Part shown: positions 7,410-16,397 of the stretch, one piece after another | Numbering within the stretch: the stretch's first letter is position 1 | Layout: each line of letters starts with the position of its first letter | Assembly: GCA_030425705.1 (NCBI GenBank) | Contig: JAUHZU010000005.1 | Location: 1 to 64,000, forward strand | Length of the DNA: 64,000 nucleotides | Reading direction: 5' to 3' | DNA from: Phycisphaerae bacterium | Lineage (GTDB): Bacteria > Planctomycetota > Phycisphaerae > Phycisphaerales > Phycisphaeraceae | Program-made: the position numbers and the translations under genes | Notes under the pieces: generated by a model | What the model saw: only the letters and a program-made list of their open reading frames with translations | What the model was told of the DNA's origin: nothing | Database searches by the model: none

Positions 7410-8849
7410 GTGAAGCCGAGGCCGGCACGCATCCTGACATACACGCTGCTGCTCCTCGGGGCCGGGCTGTTCTCGTTGCCGCTGGTGTGGATGGTGCTGA
7501 CCGCGCTGAAGCCAGCGGACCAGGCGCTCTCCAACCCGCCGACGTGGGTGCCCCACCGCTGGACCACTACGCTCGACGACGAGACGGTGCAGGTCGGTGT
7601 CGGCGAGCTGCCGGAGGCCCCGACGGACACCACGCCGGTCCCGGTGCAGCTCGTGCAGCAGTGGCGCTACCCGGTCGACGGCGACGGGGTGCCGGCGCGG
7701 CTGCTGCCCTCGGCCGAGGCAGGGCCGGGCGTCCCCGTGACCGACGAGGTGCTGGTTCAGGTCAGCGTCCGTCGTCTGGTGAACCTGGACGCGTCGACGA
7801 TCGACGCGATGCCGATCCCAGAGCGCAAGCGCCAGCTCGCCCGCGGCTGGCTGATGGGCCGGGACCTGCCGGTGCGTGTGGTCGACGACGCCAACGACCC
7901 GCCCCCCGCGGGGCAGGTCACCTGCGCGTTCTACCGCACGGACGGCACGTATCTGCTCCGTCTGCCCGTGCCCGAGGCGATGCTGCAGACGGTCTACAAC
8001 ACCACGCGCGACCAGATCGCCGCGTCCTACAGCACGACCGAGACGCGCAACGCCGCCCGTGCTGACCTGTTGCTCGTCACGCTGCCCTGGGACGAGCACG
8101 AGCGGGTCCCGTTCGAGGTCACGGCCACGGCCGAGGTGCCCTACGGTTCACTGACCCGGTCCGTCGATCCACGATTCGAGAACTTCGGCCGATCCATCGA
8201 CGAGATGGAGATGTTCGGCACGTACCTGTTCAACACGCTGGTGCTGTGCCTGCTCACCGTGGTAGGGACGGTCGTGTCGAGCGCGTTGGTGGCGTACGGG
8301 TTTTCGCGCATCGACTGGCCGGGCCGGGATAAGCTTTTTGGCGTCGTACTGGCGACAATGATGATCCCCTTCCCGGTGCTTATGGTGCCGTTGTATGCGC
8401 TGTTCCGCGAAATGGGGTGGGTCGGCACGCTGCGGCCTCTGTGGGTGCCGTTCTTCTTCGCCGGGGCGTTCAACGTGTTCCTGCTGCGGCAGTTCTTCAT
8501 GACGATCCCCCGCGACATGACCGAGGCCGCACGCATCGACGGGTGCAGCGAACTGCGCATCTTCCTGCGGATCGTCGTCCCCCTCGCCAGGCCGGCGCTC
8601 ATGGTCGTCGCGCTGTTCCAGTTCATGGCCACGTGGAACGACTTCCTGGGCCCGATCATCTACCTCACCGACCAGGAAGACTTCACCCTCGCCCTCGGGC
8701 TGCTGCGCTTCCAGAGCCAGCAGGGCGGTACGCCCTGGCACCTACTCATGGCCGCGAGCACGATCATCACCCTGCCCGTAATCGTGCTGTTCTTCTTCAC
8801 CCAGCGCAGCTTCATCGAGGGCATCTCGATGACCGGCAGCAAGGGATGA
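7410..8849 (+). CDS. ABC sugar importer permease (MalG type) with a large insert
   Basis: The second permease of the CUT1-type importer, starting at a GTG six bases after the first. At 479 residues it is about 200 longer than usual (roughly 275-300). The first helix and the PADQALSNPPTWVPHRW block are normal, but the usual NY/NF block arrives only at about residue 256 (FENFGR). The extra segment (about 52-255) is non-hydrophobic and beta-rich in appearance and would lie outside the membrane beside the binding protein. The C-terminal permease domain is intact, with the EAA loop EAARIDGCSELRIFLRIVVPL. The gene runs convergent to the DUF1501 gene with 13 bases between them. Confidence 0.9.
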   Translation: MKPRPARILTYTLLLLGAGLFSLPLVWMVLTALKPADQALSNPPTWVPHRWTTTLDDETVQVGVGELPEAPTDTTPVPVQLVQQWRYPVDGDGVPARLLPSAEAGPGVPVTDEVLVQVSVRRLVNLDASTIDAMPIPERKRQLARGWLMGRDLPVRVVDDANDPPPAGQVTCAFYRTDGTYLLRLPVPEAMLQTVYNTTRDQIAASYSTTETRNAARADLLLVTLPWDEHERVPFEVTATAEVPYGSLTRSVDPRFENFGRSIDEMEMFGTYLFNTLVLCLLTVVGTVVSSALVAYGFSRIDWPGRDKLFGVVLATMMIPFPVLMVPLYALFREMGWVGTLRPLWVPFFFAGAFNVFLLRQFFMTIPRDMTEAARIDGCSELRIFLRIVVPLARPALMVVALFQFMATWNDFLGPIIYLTDQEDFTLALGLLRFQSQQGGTPWHLLMAASTIITLPVIVLFFFTQRSFIEGISMTGSKG

Positions 8850-8862
8850 CCCGCCGCGGTGG

Positions 8863-10353
8863 TCAGGCGAGGATGCCGCGCACCACCCGCGCCTCTTCGA
8901 CGCCGGTGAGCTTGACGTCCAGCCCCTGGAACTTGACGGACAGGCGTTTGTGGTCGATGCCGAGTTGGTGGAGCATCGTCGCGTGCAGGTCGCGGACGTG
9001 GACCGGGTCCTCGACGGCGTTGTAACCCAGCTCGTCGGTCGCGCCGTAGCTGATGCCCGGCTTCACCCCGCCGCCGGCGAGGAACATGGAGAAGCCCTTG
9101 ATGTGGTGGTCCCGGCCGGGGTCGCCGCCCTCACCCTGGGACATCGGGGTCCGGCCGAACTCGCCGCCCCAGATGATCAGCGTGTCGTCGAGCATGCCCC
9201 GGCGTTTGAGGTCGTGGATAAGCGCGGCGGTCGGCTGGTCGCAGTGCCGGCAGCAGATGTCCATGTACTGCTTGAGCCCGCCGTGGTGGTCCCAGCCGCG
9301 GTGGTAGAGGTGGATGAAGCGGACGCCGCGCTCGGCGAGCCGACGCGCGAGCAGGCAGTTGCTGGCGAACGAGCCGTCGCCGGGCGTTGCGCCGTACAGG
9401 TCCAGCGTCGCCTGCGACTCCCCGGACAGGTCCATCAGTTCGGGCACCGAGGCCTGCATGCGGAAAGCCATCTCGTACTGCGCGATGCGCGACTCGATCT
9501 CGGGGTCGCGGACCTCCTCGTCGCGCATCCGGTTGAGGTCGCGGACCGCGGCGATCAGGTGCTCCTGCCGGTCGTCGGTCACGCCCGGGGGGTTCGCGAC
9601 GTAGTGGACCGGGTCGCCCTTGCTGTTGAACTCGACGCCCTGGAACTGGCTGGGCAGGCAGCCGCTGCCCCACTGCCGCGCGGCGATCGGCTGCGGGCTG
9701 CGCCCGCCGGTGCTGGTCAGCACGACAAACCCCGGCAGGTCCTCGCTCAACGAGCCGAGCCCGTAGTTCACCCACGCGCCCATGCTCGGCCGGCCGGAGA
9801 TAATCGACCCGGTGTTCATGAACGTGTGGGCCGGGTCGTGGTTGATCTGCTCGGTGACCATGGACTTGACGATGGCGATGTCGTCGGCACAGGTCGCGAT
9901 GTGCGGGAGGTAGTTGCTGATGCGCTGGCCCGACTCGCCGTACTCGGCGAAGGTCGCGCGCGAGCCCAGGCAGTTCAGCGGCTTGCCCTGGAGCTGGGCG
10001 AGGGGCATGCCCTCGGTGAACGACCCGGGCATCGGCGTGCCGGTGAGCCGCTGCAGCTCGGGCTTGTCGTCGAAGGTCTCGAGCTGGCTCGGGCCGCCGG
10101 CCATGCACAGGAAGATGACCCGCTTGGCTTTCGGTGCGAAGTGGGTCGGAGAGACGACCCCTGTATACGGCCCGCCCACGGCCGCAGCGGCGCGGCCTGC
10201 CGCGGAGTCGGCGGTAGCCAAGGCGGGCCCGGCGAGGTCGCCCAGCGCGGCCGCACCGATCCCCAGCGACAGCTTGCCGAGGAACTGTCGGCGGGTCGTT
10301 CGCTGCATGAACTGCGCGAAGCTGGCGGGGTCGTTCGGGTCGTCGTGCGGCAT
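8863..10353 (-). CDS. DUF1501 protein (sulfatase-like, Tat-exported)
   Basis: A DUF1501 protein of about 496 residues, a family greatly expanded in planctomycetes and related to the alkaline phosphatase/sulfatase fold. The N-terminus carries a Tat signal, TTRRQFLGKLSLG, then an Ala-rich stretch. Family blocks include KRVIFLCMAGGPSQLETFD, FIHLYHRGWDHHGGL, LIIWGGEFGRTPMSQG and the late HATMLHQLGIDHKRL. Its biochemical role is unknown; such proteins are almost always encoded after a PSCyt1/PSD1 protein, as here, 22-46 bases downstream depending on the start. The pair is usually proposed to act on complex polysaccharides outside the cytoplasm. The ATG at 10377 is an alternative start. Confidence 0.9.
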   Translation of the reverse strand: MPHDDPNDPASFAQFMQRTTRRQFLGKLSLGIGAAALGDLAGPALATADSAAGRAAAAVGGPYTGVVSPTHFAPKAKRVIFLCMAGGPSQLETFDDKPELQRLTGTPMPGSFTEGMPLAQLQGKPLNCLGSRATFAEYGESGQRISNYLPHIATCADDIAIVKSMVTEQINHDPAHTFMNTGSIISGRPSMGAWVNYGLGSLSEDLPGFVVLTSTGGRSPQPIAARQWGSGCLPSQFQGVEFNSKGDPVHYVANPPGVTDDRQEHLIAAVRDLNRMRDEEVRDPEIESRIAQYEMAFRMQASVPELMDLSGESQATLDLYGATPGDGSFASNCLLARRLAERGVRFIHLYHRGWDHHGGLKQYMDICCRHCDQPTAALIHDLKRRGMLDDTLIIWGGEFGRTPMSQGEGGDPGRDHHIKGFSMFLAGGGVKPGISYGATDELGYNAVEDPVHVRDLHATMLHQLGIDHKRLSVKFQGLDVKLTGVEEARVVRGILA

Positions 10354-10399
10354 AGGTTCGGCTCGATCCGCGATCAATCGCGGTCTTTCCGGGGCGGTG

Positions 10400-12904
10400 C
10401 TATCCCCGCGTGATGGTCTCGTGCAGGTTCAGGATCGCGCGGGCGGCCTCGGCCCACGCCGCGTGCTCCACCGGGTCCAGCGCCGCGTCCCGCGGCGCGA
10501 GCCCAACCCCCAGCAGCCTCCCCGCCTCCTCCGGGTGCTCCCGGTAGTAGCTCCGCGCCGCGTCGAGCAGGCCCCGCAGCACCGCGACCTCGTCGGCGGA
10601 CGGCCCGCGCGCGGTGGCGGTGCGCATAGCCCACGCGATACGCTGCGCGTCGTCGCCCTGCGCCTCCGTGAGGATGCGCTGCGCGAAGCCGCGCGCGGCC
10701 TCGACAAACGTTGGGTCGTTGAGCAGGTTCAGCGCGGCGAGCGGGGTGTTCGAGACCGGGCGCTCGGCCGTGCATTCCTCGCGCGTCGGCGCGTCGAAGG
10801 CCTTGAGCATCGGGTGCAGGAACTGACGCTGCCAGTGCATGTACACGCCCCGCCGCCACTGGTGGCGGGTCGTGTCGTGTTTGTACTCCCGCACGGGGAA
10901 ATTGAGGTGGCTGTAGTAGCCCGCGGGCTGGTATGGGTGCGAGACCGCGCCGCCCAGCTCGTCGACCAGCAGCCCGCTCACCGCCAGCGCGGTGTCGCGG
11001 ATCATCTCGGCGGGCATGCGCTGCCGGGACTGCCGAGCGAACAGCGTGTTCAGCGGGTCCTGCACCGCGACTTGATCCGAGGGGATCGACGACAGCCGGT
11101 AGCTGCGCGACATGACCATCCGCTTGACCATCGCCTTGATGTCCCAGCCGGAGTCGATGAACGCGAGCGCGAGGTGGTCGAGCAGCTCGGGGTGGTTGGG
11201 TGGGTTGCCCTGCCCGCCGAAGTCGTCGAGCGAGGGGCAGAGCCCGCCGCCGAAGAACTGCGCCCACAACCGGTTCATGAAGACCCGTGCGGTCATCCCG
11301 CCAACCCCGCCGTCGGCTTCGGGCGTGACCAGCCAGCGGGCGAGGTCCAGCCGGTCGGCCCGTCCATCGGTGTCGAGCGTGCCGAGGAACGCGGGCACCG
11401 CGGGCTCAACGATCGGGCCGGACTCGTCCATCCAGTTGCCGCGGGGCAGCAGGCGGACGGGCCGGGGCTCGCCGGCCCGGGTGACCATGACCTTGCGCGG
11501 GCGGATCGCGAGGACCTGCGCCTCCAGCAGCGCCCGCTCGCGCGGGTCGGCCGACGGATCAAGCGCATCAAGCTCGGCCTGGAACCGCTCGATGCGCTGG
11601 CGGTCCAGCGGCGAGAGCGCCGTGATCTCCGGCTCACGCGGGGTGGGCAGGCGGTTGTAGATCCCGCCGTTGGGGTCACGGATGTGCTGGACATCGTCGA
11701 TGTCGGCGAAGAACGCCGCCATCGCATAGAAGTCGTGCGCGGTGTAGGGGTCGTACTTGTGGTCGTGGCACTGCGCACACCCGAGCGTCGCGCCCATCCA
11801 CGCACCGGAGACACTCCGCACGCGGTCGGCGTTGTAGATCGCCAGGTACTCCTTGAACTGCACACCGCCCTCGTGCGACGTCTGCAGCAGCCGGTTGTAG
11901 CAGCTCGCGATCAGCGAGTCGTCGTCCGGGGCGTCCACCAGGTCGCCGGCCAGCTGGTGGATCGTGAACGTGTCGAACGGCAGGTTCGCGTTGAACGCCC
12001 AGATGACCCAGTCGCGGTAGGGCGCGGCGCTGTGCGTCTGGTCGCCGTGGTACCCCACCGAGTCGGCGTAGCGCACCAGGTCGAGCCAGAACACCGCCAG
12101 CCGCTCGCCGAAGTGGTCGCTGGCGAGCAGCCGGTCGACGACACGCTCGTAGGCGTTCGGCGAAGTGTCCGCGAGGAAGGCGTCCAACTCCGCCAGCGTC
12201 GGCGGCAGGCCGGACAAGTCGTACGTTACCCGCCGCAGCAGCGTCGCGCGGTCCGCGTCCGCCACCGGTGCCAGCCCCTCGGCCTCCATCCGGTGCAGCA
12301 GGTACCGGTCGATCTCGGTCTCCGGCCAATCGGTATCGCGCACCGTCGGCGGCGGGGTCACCATCGGTGGTACATACGCCCAGTGTGGCTGATACGCCGC
12401 GCCCTGCTCGATCCACCGGCCCAGCAGCGCACGCTCGGCGTCCGACAGCGGCTTGTGGTGATCGCGCGGCGGCATCGGGTCACGTTCATCGTTGACCCGG
12501 GCCCAGAGCACGCTCGATGCTCGGTCGCCCGGCACGATCGCGGCACCGCCGCTGTCCAACGCGGACGTCGCGGCTTCGAAGGTGTGCAACTGCAGCCCGG
12601 CCTGGACCGTGTGGGCGTCGGGGCCGTGGCACGCGAAGCACTTGTCCGAGAGGATCGGCCGGATATCGCGGTTAAACCGCACCTCGCGCGGGACGGCTTC
12701 GCGTCCGCTGACCGGCCGGACGGCTGGGATGTCAGGCCCGCTATCGGCCGAGTTGCTGGCGCGGTCCCCACCCCCGCCCTGCTCCCCCCCGCACCCGGCC
12801 AGGGCCCCCAGCCCCCACGCCAGGCACAGCCCGGCCGCCATCCGTACGGGCCTCCTGAGTCTTGGGACAAACGTTCGCGTCGCGGGCCGGCTCGGCATCC
12901 CCAT
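10400..12904 (-). CDS. PSCyt1-DUF1549-DUF1553 (PSD1) planctomycete cytochrome-like protein
   Basis: An 834-residue secreted protein. After a likely lipoprotein signal (AGLCLAWGLGALAGC) comes a c-type haem site, CFACHGPDAH, the PSCyt1 domain. The DUF1549 domain follows (WPETEIDRYLLHRMEAEGL, YDLSGLPPTLAELDAFL, ERLAVFWLDLVRYADS), then after a linker the DUF1553/PSD1 domain (TARVFMNRLWAQFFGGGLC, GWDIKAMVKRMVMSRSYR). A second CxxCH, CAQCHDHKYDP, lies in the middle and is also typical. Function is unproven; the family is linked to carbohydrate degradation because it clusters with sulfatases and DUF1501. It forms a two-gene unit with the DUF1501 gene downstream. Confidence 0.92.
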   Translation of the reverse strand: MGMPSRPATRTFVPRLRRPVRMAAGLCLAWGLGALAGCGGEQGGGGDRASNSADSGPDIPAVRPVSGREAVPREVRFNRDIRPILSDKCFACHGPDAHTVQAGLQLHTFEAATSALDSGGAAIVPGDRASSVLWARVNDERDPMPPRDHHKPLSDAERALLGRWIEQGAAYQPHWAYVPPMVTPPPTVRDTDWPETEIDRYLLHRMEAEGLAPVADADRATLLRRVTYDLSGLPPTLAELDAFLADTSPNAYERVVDRLLASDHFGERLAVFWLDLVRYADSVGYHGDQTHSAAPYRDWVIWAFNANLPFDTFTIHQLAGDLVDAPDDDSLIASCYNRLLQTSHEGGVQFKEYLAIYNADRVRSVSGAWMGATLGCAQCHDHKYDPYTAHDFYAMAAFFADIDDVQHIRDPNGGIYNRLPTPREPEITALSPLDRQRIERFQAELDALDPSADPRERALLEAQVLAIRPRKVMVTRAGEPRPVRLLPRGNWMDESGPIVEPAVPAFLGTLDTDGRADRLDLARWLVTPEADGGVGGMTARVFMNRLWAQFFGGGLCPSLDDFGGQGNPPNHPELLDHLALAFIDSGWDIKAMVKRMVMSRSYRLSSIPSDQVAVQDPLNTLFARQSRQRMPAEMIRDTALAVSGLLVDELGGAVSHPYQPAGYYSHLNFPVREYKHDTTRHQWRRGVYMHWQRQFLHPMLKAFDAPTREECTAERPVSNTPLAALNLLNDPTFVEAARGFAQRILTEAQGDDAQRIAWAMRTATARGPSADEVAVLRGLLDAARSYYREHPEEAGRLLGVGLAPRDAALDPVEHAAWAEAARAILNLHETITRG

Positions 12905-13226
12905 AGTTTACCCCCGTCTCTCGGCCTGTCCGGGCTTACGGGCCAACCCACGCGTCCTGCCGGGGCTTTGGGCAAACGTTGCTTGGGGCCGTATAGGCGA
13001 GGGCGTGATGTCGGGCCTATCACCCCCTAAGCCGGCCGGCCCGGTTCCCCCGAAACGGTGAGATTCCGGTTTTTTGGGCTGTTATCCCCGTTTTGCCGTG
13101 TAATTTGATAAAAAGATCGTATTATGGTATTTAGATGGCCGAACACACAGAGGTTGCCCTGGCCAAGGCACCCGCACCCGCCGAAATCGCGGCACCAAAC
13201 GCACCGAACCCCCCGAAAGCAACGCC
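12905..13226. other. Divergent promoter region upstream of the cbb3 operon
   Basis: These 322 bases separate the PSD1 gene (-) from ccoNO (+). The right part is AT-rich and carries the promoter-like pair at 13105-13133. I see no other gene. The open frame from 13135 is short and overlaps ccoNO out of frame. Confidence 0.5.
13105..13133 (+). promoter_or_regulatory. Predicted sigma70-type promoter of the cco operon
   Basis: TTGATA (13105-13110), 17 bases, then TATTTA (13128-13133), in the only AT-rich patch before ccoNO. The overlap with ATAAAAAGAT (13108-13117), also present upstream of the outer-membrane protein gene, hints at a shared operator. No good FNR/FixK box is visible. Confidence 0.45.
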
Positions 13227-15581
13227 ATGTCTCAAGCTGCCATCCCCACCGACCCGCCGCCGCAAGCGGATGCCTCCGCCTCCCACCTGGACTCGTTTTC
13301 TTACGACGACGCGATCTGCCGGATGTTCATGTCCGCCATGTTCATCTGGGGGCTCGTCGCGTTCCTGGTCGGGATGATCCTCGCGATCCAGCTCCCGTTC
13401 CCCTACATCCCCGGGACGGATATCCCCACCAACTTCAACCTCGAGTGGTTCACGTTCGGCCGGCTCCGCCCGCTGCACACCAACGCGGCGATCTTCGCCT
13501 TCGCGGGCAACGCGATCTTTGCCGGCGTGTACTACTCCACGCAGCGCCTGTGCAAGACGCGCATGTGGTCGGACCTGTTCAGCCGGCTGCACTTCTGGGG
13601 CTGGCAGCTGGTCATCGTCGCGGCGGCGGTGACGCTCCCGGCGGGCATCACCCAGAGCAAGGAGTATGCCGAGCTCGAGTGGCCGGTCGACCTGCTGATC
13701 GCGGTGGTGTGGCTGGGGTTCTTCGGGGTGAACTTCCTGATGACGCTGCTGAACCGGCGCGAGCGGCACATGTACGTCGCGCTGTGGTTCTACATCGCGA
13801 CGATCGTGACGGTCACGGTGCTGCACGTCTTCAACAACCTGGTGATCCCGGTCTTCGGGCCGGGGCTGGTAAAGAGCTACCCGGTCTACGCGGGGGTGCA
13901 GGACGCGTTCATGCAGTGGTGGTACGGGCACAACGCGGTGGCGTTTTTCCTGACCACGCCGTTCCTGGGGATGATGTACTACTTCCTGCCCAAGGCGGCG
14001 GAGCGGCCGGTATTCTCGTACCGGCTGTCGATCGTGCACTTCTGGTCGCTGGTGTTCATCTACATCTGGGCGGGGCCGCACCACCTGCAGTACACCGCGC
14101 TGCCGGACTGGGCGGCGTCGCTGGGCATGGTGTTCTCGCTGATGTTGTGGATGCCGTCGTGGGGCGGGATGATCAACTTCCTGCTGACCCTGCGGGGCGC
14201 GTGGCAGAAGGTCGCGAGCGACCCGATCCTGAAGTTCTTTGTCGTCGCGATCACGTTCTACGGCATGGCGACATTCGAGGGCCCGATGCTCTCGATCAAG
14301 AGCGTCAACGCGCTGTCGCACTACACCGACTGGACGATCGCCCACGTCCACGCCGGGGCGCTGGGCTGGAACGGCTTCCTCGCGTTCGGCATGATGTACT
14401 TCCTGCTGCCCCGGCTGTTCCAGGCCAAACTGTTCAGCCCGAAGCTGGCGAACCTGCACTTCTGGCTGGCGACGGTCGGCATCCTGCTCTACATCATCCC
14501 GATCTATGTCGCGGGCATCACCCAGGGGCTGATGTGGCGGGCGATGACCGAGACCGGCCAGCTCGCGTACCCCGACTTCGTCGAGACCGTCATCGCGATC
14601 AAGCCGATGTGGATGCTGCGGATCCTCGGCGGCGGGTGCTACATGGCCGGTGCCCTGATCGGCGGGGTGAACCTCTACAAGACCTGGGCCGCTCGGCCGA
14701 AGACCTACGACGTGCCGGTCATCCAGGCCGCCCCGCTGAGCAAGCTCGAGGGCGTGCCCGAAGCCAAGCCCGAGCCCACGATCGACGGCGTCGCCGACAT
14801 CGCCAAGACCCTGAACGTCTGGGCGACCGGCTGGTGGCACCGCAAGTGGGAGCGGCTGCCGATCCGCTTCACGGTGTGGGTGGTGATCGCCGTAGTGGTC
14901 GCGTCGCTCTTTGAGATCATCCCGACGTTTTTGATCCGGTCGAACGTGCCGCAGATCGAGTCGGTCAAGCCGTACACGGCGTTGGAGCTGTACGGCCGGG
15001 ACATCTACGTGGCCGAGGGCTGCTACAACTGCCACTCGCAGATGATCCGGCCGATCCTCGCGGAGGTGGAGCGGTACGGCGAGTACTCCAAGCCCGGCGA
15101 GTTCATCTACGACCGGCCGTTCCAGTGGGGCAGCCGGCGGATCGGCCCGGACCTCGCGCGGGTGGGGCTGACCCGGCCGCAGGCGTTCTGGCACGCCGAG
15201 CACTTCGAGGAGCCGGACCGGATCGTGCCCGGCTCGATCATGCCGCCCTACCCGTGGCTGTTCGACAAGGAGATCGACTGGCGTTCGCTGGAGAAGCGGA
15301 TGCGCGCGATCAACCTGCTGCACGGCGGGGAGGCCTACACCGAGGAACAGCTCACGAACGCCGAGGCCCACGCCCGTGAGCAGGCCGAGCGCATCGCGGC
15401 CCAGATCGAGACCGACGGCGGCCGCGGCGGCCTGAGCGAGAAGCAGGTCGTGGCGTTGATCGCGTACCTGCAGCGGATGGGCACGGACCTCAACGCCCCG
15501 CCCGAGGCACCGGCCGAAGAGCCCGCGCTCGACGACGCGACCGCGTCGCTGCACACCACACCGGCGGAAGGGGGCGAGTAA
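13227..15581 (+). CDS. ccoNO: cbb3-type cytochrome c oxidase, fused subunits I and II (CcoNO)
   Basis: A 784-residue fusion of the catalytic subunit CcoN with the monohaem subunit CcoO. The CcoN part (about 20-500) has the haem and CuB histidines in RLRPLHTNAAIF, GHNAVAFFLTTPF, WAGPHHLQYTALPDW and AHVHAGALGW, with about 12 hydrophobic segments. A linker of roughly 45 residues leads to the CcoO part, which has a membrane anchor (FTVWVVIAVVVASLFEIIP), GRDIYVAEGCYNCHSQMIRP with the haem site C599-xx-C602-H603, and the distal Met region VPGSIMPPYPWLF. The enzyme reduces oxygen with high affinity and pumps protons. NO fusions are known in Bacteroidetes. The stop overlaps the ccoQ start. Confidence 0.96.
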   Translation: MSQAAIPTDPPPQADASASHLDSFSYDDAICRMFMSAMFIWGLVAFLVGMILAIQLPFPYIPGTDIPTNFNLEWFTFGRLRPLHTNAAIFAFAGNAIFAGVYYSTQRLCKTRMWSDLFSRLHFWGWQLVIVAAAVTLPAGITQSKEYAELEWPVDLLIAVVWLGFFGVNFLMTLLNRRERHMYVALWFYIATIVTVTVLHVFNNLVIPVFGPGLVKSYPVYAGVQDAFMQWWYGHNAVAFFLTTPFLGMMYYFLPKAAERPVFSYRLSIVHFWSLVFIYIWAGPHHLQYTALPDWAASLGMVFSLMLWMPSWGGMINFLLTLRGAWQKVASDPILKFFVVAITFYGMATFEGPMLSIKSVNALSHYTDWTIAHVHAGALGWNGFLAFGMMYFLLPRLFQAKLFSPKLANLHFWLATVGILLYIIPIYVAGITQGLMWRAMTETGQLAYPDFVETVIAIKPMWMLRILGGGCYMAGALIGGVNLYKTWAARPKTYDVPVIQAAPLSKLEGVPEAKPEPTIDGVADIAKTLNVWATGWWHRKWERLPIRFTVWVVIAVVVASLFEIIPTFLIRSNVPQIESVKPYTALELYGRDIYVAEGCYNCHSQMIRPILAEVERYGEYSKPGEFIYDRPFQWGSRRIGPDLARVGLTRPQAFWHAEHFEEPDRIVPGSIMPPYPWLFDKEIDWRSLEKRMRAINLLHGGEAYTEEQLTNAEAHAREQAERIAAQIETDGGRGGLSEKQVVALIAYLQRMGTDLNAPPEAPAEEPALDDATASLHTTPAEGGE

Positions 15582-15778
15582 TGTTCAAGGATGTCCTGCG
15601 AGCGATGGACTTCACGCTGCTCAGCCAGATCGCGTTGGTCCTGTTTTTTCTGGTGTTTGTGGCGGTCGTGATCCGCACCCTGCTCCGCCCGCGGCAGGAG
15701 ATGGACCGCCAGGCGTCGATCCCGCTGAGCGATGCGCCCGTTGAACCCCGTGGCCCGGAGGCCCAGAGCCATGAGTGA
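15581..15778 (+). CDS. ccoQ: CcoQ-like small cbb3 oxidase subunit
   Basis: A 65-residue protein with one membrane helix (residues about 14-34, IALVLFFLVFVAVVIRTLL) followed by a charged cytoplasmic tail. Size, topology and place between ccoNO and ccoP fit CcoQ, a single-helix protein that stabilises the oxidase complex. The ATG shares one base with the ccoNO stop, and the end overlaps the ccoP start by eight bases, so translation of the set is probably coupled. CcoQ sequences are poorly conserved, so the assignment rests mainly on position. Confidence 0.8.
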   Translation: MFKDVLRAMDFTLLSQIALVLFFLVFVAVVIRTLLRPRQEMDRQASIPLSDAPVEPRGPEAQSHE

Positions 15779-16385
15779 CCCCATCCCGCCGACCCCGACC
15801 GACGACGACGCGCTGCCCAAGGGCGCGGAGATGCTGACCGGCCACAACTACGACGGCATCCAGGAGTACGACAACCCCACGCCGGCGTGGTGGACCTGGA
15901 TCTTCATCGGCTCGGTCGTCTTCGCGGTCGTCTACCTGTTCTTCGTGCTCTCGGCCGGCGACGAGCTGAGCCCGCACGGCCAGTTCCGCCGCGCCTCCAT
16001 CGCGAACACCGAGAAGAAGTTCGGCGAGCTGGGCGACCTCGAGCCCGACGCCGCGACAATCATCGCATACATGGACAACGAGCAGTGGATGGCCTTCGCC
16101 GGCAACGTGTTCAAGACCAACTGCATCGCCTGCCACGGCGCGAACGGCGAGGGCGGCACCGGCCCGAACCTGACCGACGACGCCTACATCCACGTCGCTT
16201 CGATCGAGGACATCGCTGCTGTGATCCGCGACGGCGCGGCGAACGGCGCGATGCCGCCCCACGAGACCCGGCTGCACCCCAACGAGATCGTGCTCGTCGC
16301 GTCCTACGTCGCCGCGATGCGCGGGCAGAACCGGCCGGGCAACCCCCCCAAGGGCGAAGATATCCCGCCTTGGGAAACGCCGTAA
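15771..16385 (+). CDS. ccoP: cbb3 oxidase subunit III (CcoP), single-haem form
   Basis: A 204-residue protein. The N-terminal block is typical CcoP: HNYDGIQEYDNPTPAWWTWIF leads into one membrane helix (about 42-62). The periplasmic part has only one haem c site, C118-IA-C121-H122 in NCIACHGANGEGGTGPNL, with a distal Met near AMPPH. Usual CcoP has about 290 residues and two haem c domains; one is missing here. It passes electrons from soluble cytochrome c to CcoO. The ATG at 15771 overlaps the end of ccoQ. Confidence 0.92.
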   Translation: MSDPIPPTPTDDDALPKGAEMLTGHNYDGIQEYDNPTPAWWTWIFIGSVVFAVVYLFFVLSAGDELSPHGQFRRASIANTEKKFGELGDLEPDAATIIAYMDNEQWMAFAGNVFKTNCIACHGANGEGGTGPNLTDDAYIHVASIEDIAAVIRDGAANGAMPPHETRLHPNEIVLVASYVAAMRGQNRPGNPPKGEDIPPWETP

Positions 16386-16397
16386 CCACACGCCGCC

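Noticed and set aside
13105-13122. FNR/FixK box upstream of ccoNO
   Set aside because: Only the left half TTGAT is present; the right half AAAGATC does not match ATCAA. I treat it as promoter sequence.
13135-13377. Small gene before ccoNO
   Set aside because: Half of it overlaps ccoNO out of frame and it has no motif; Ala/Pro-rich text only.
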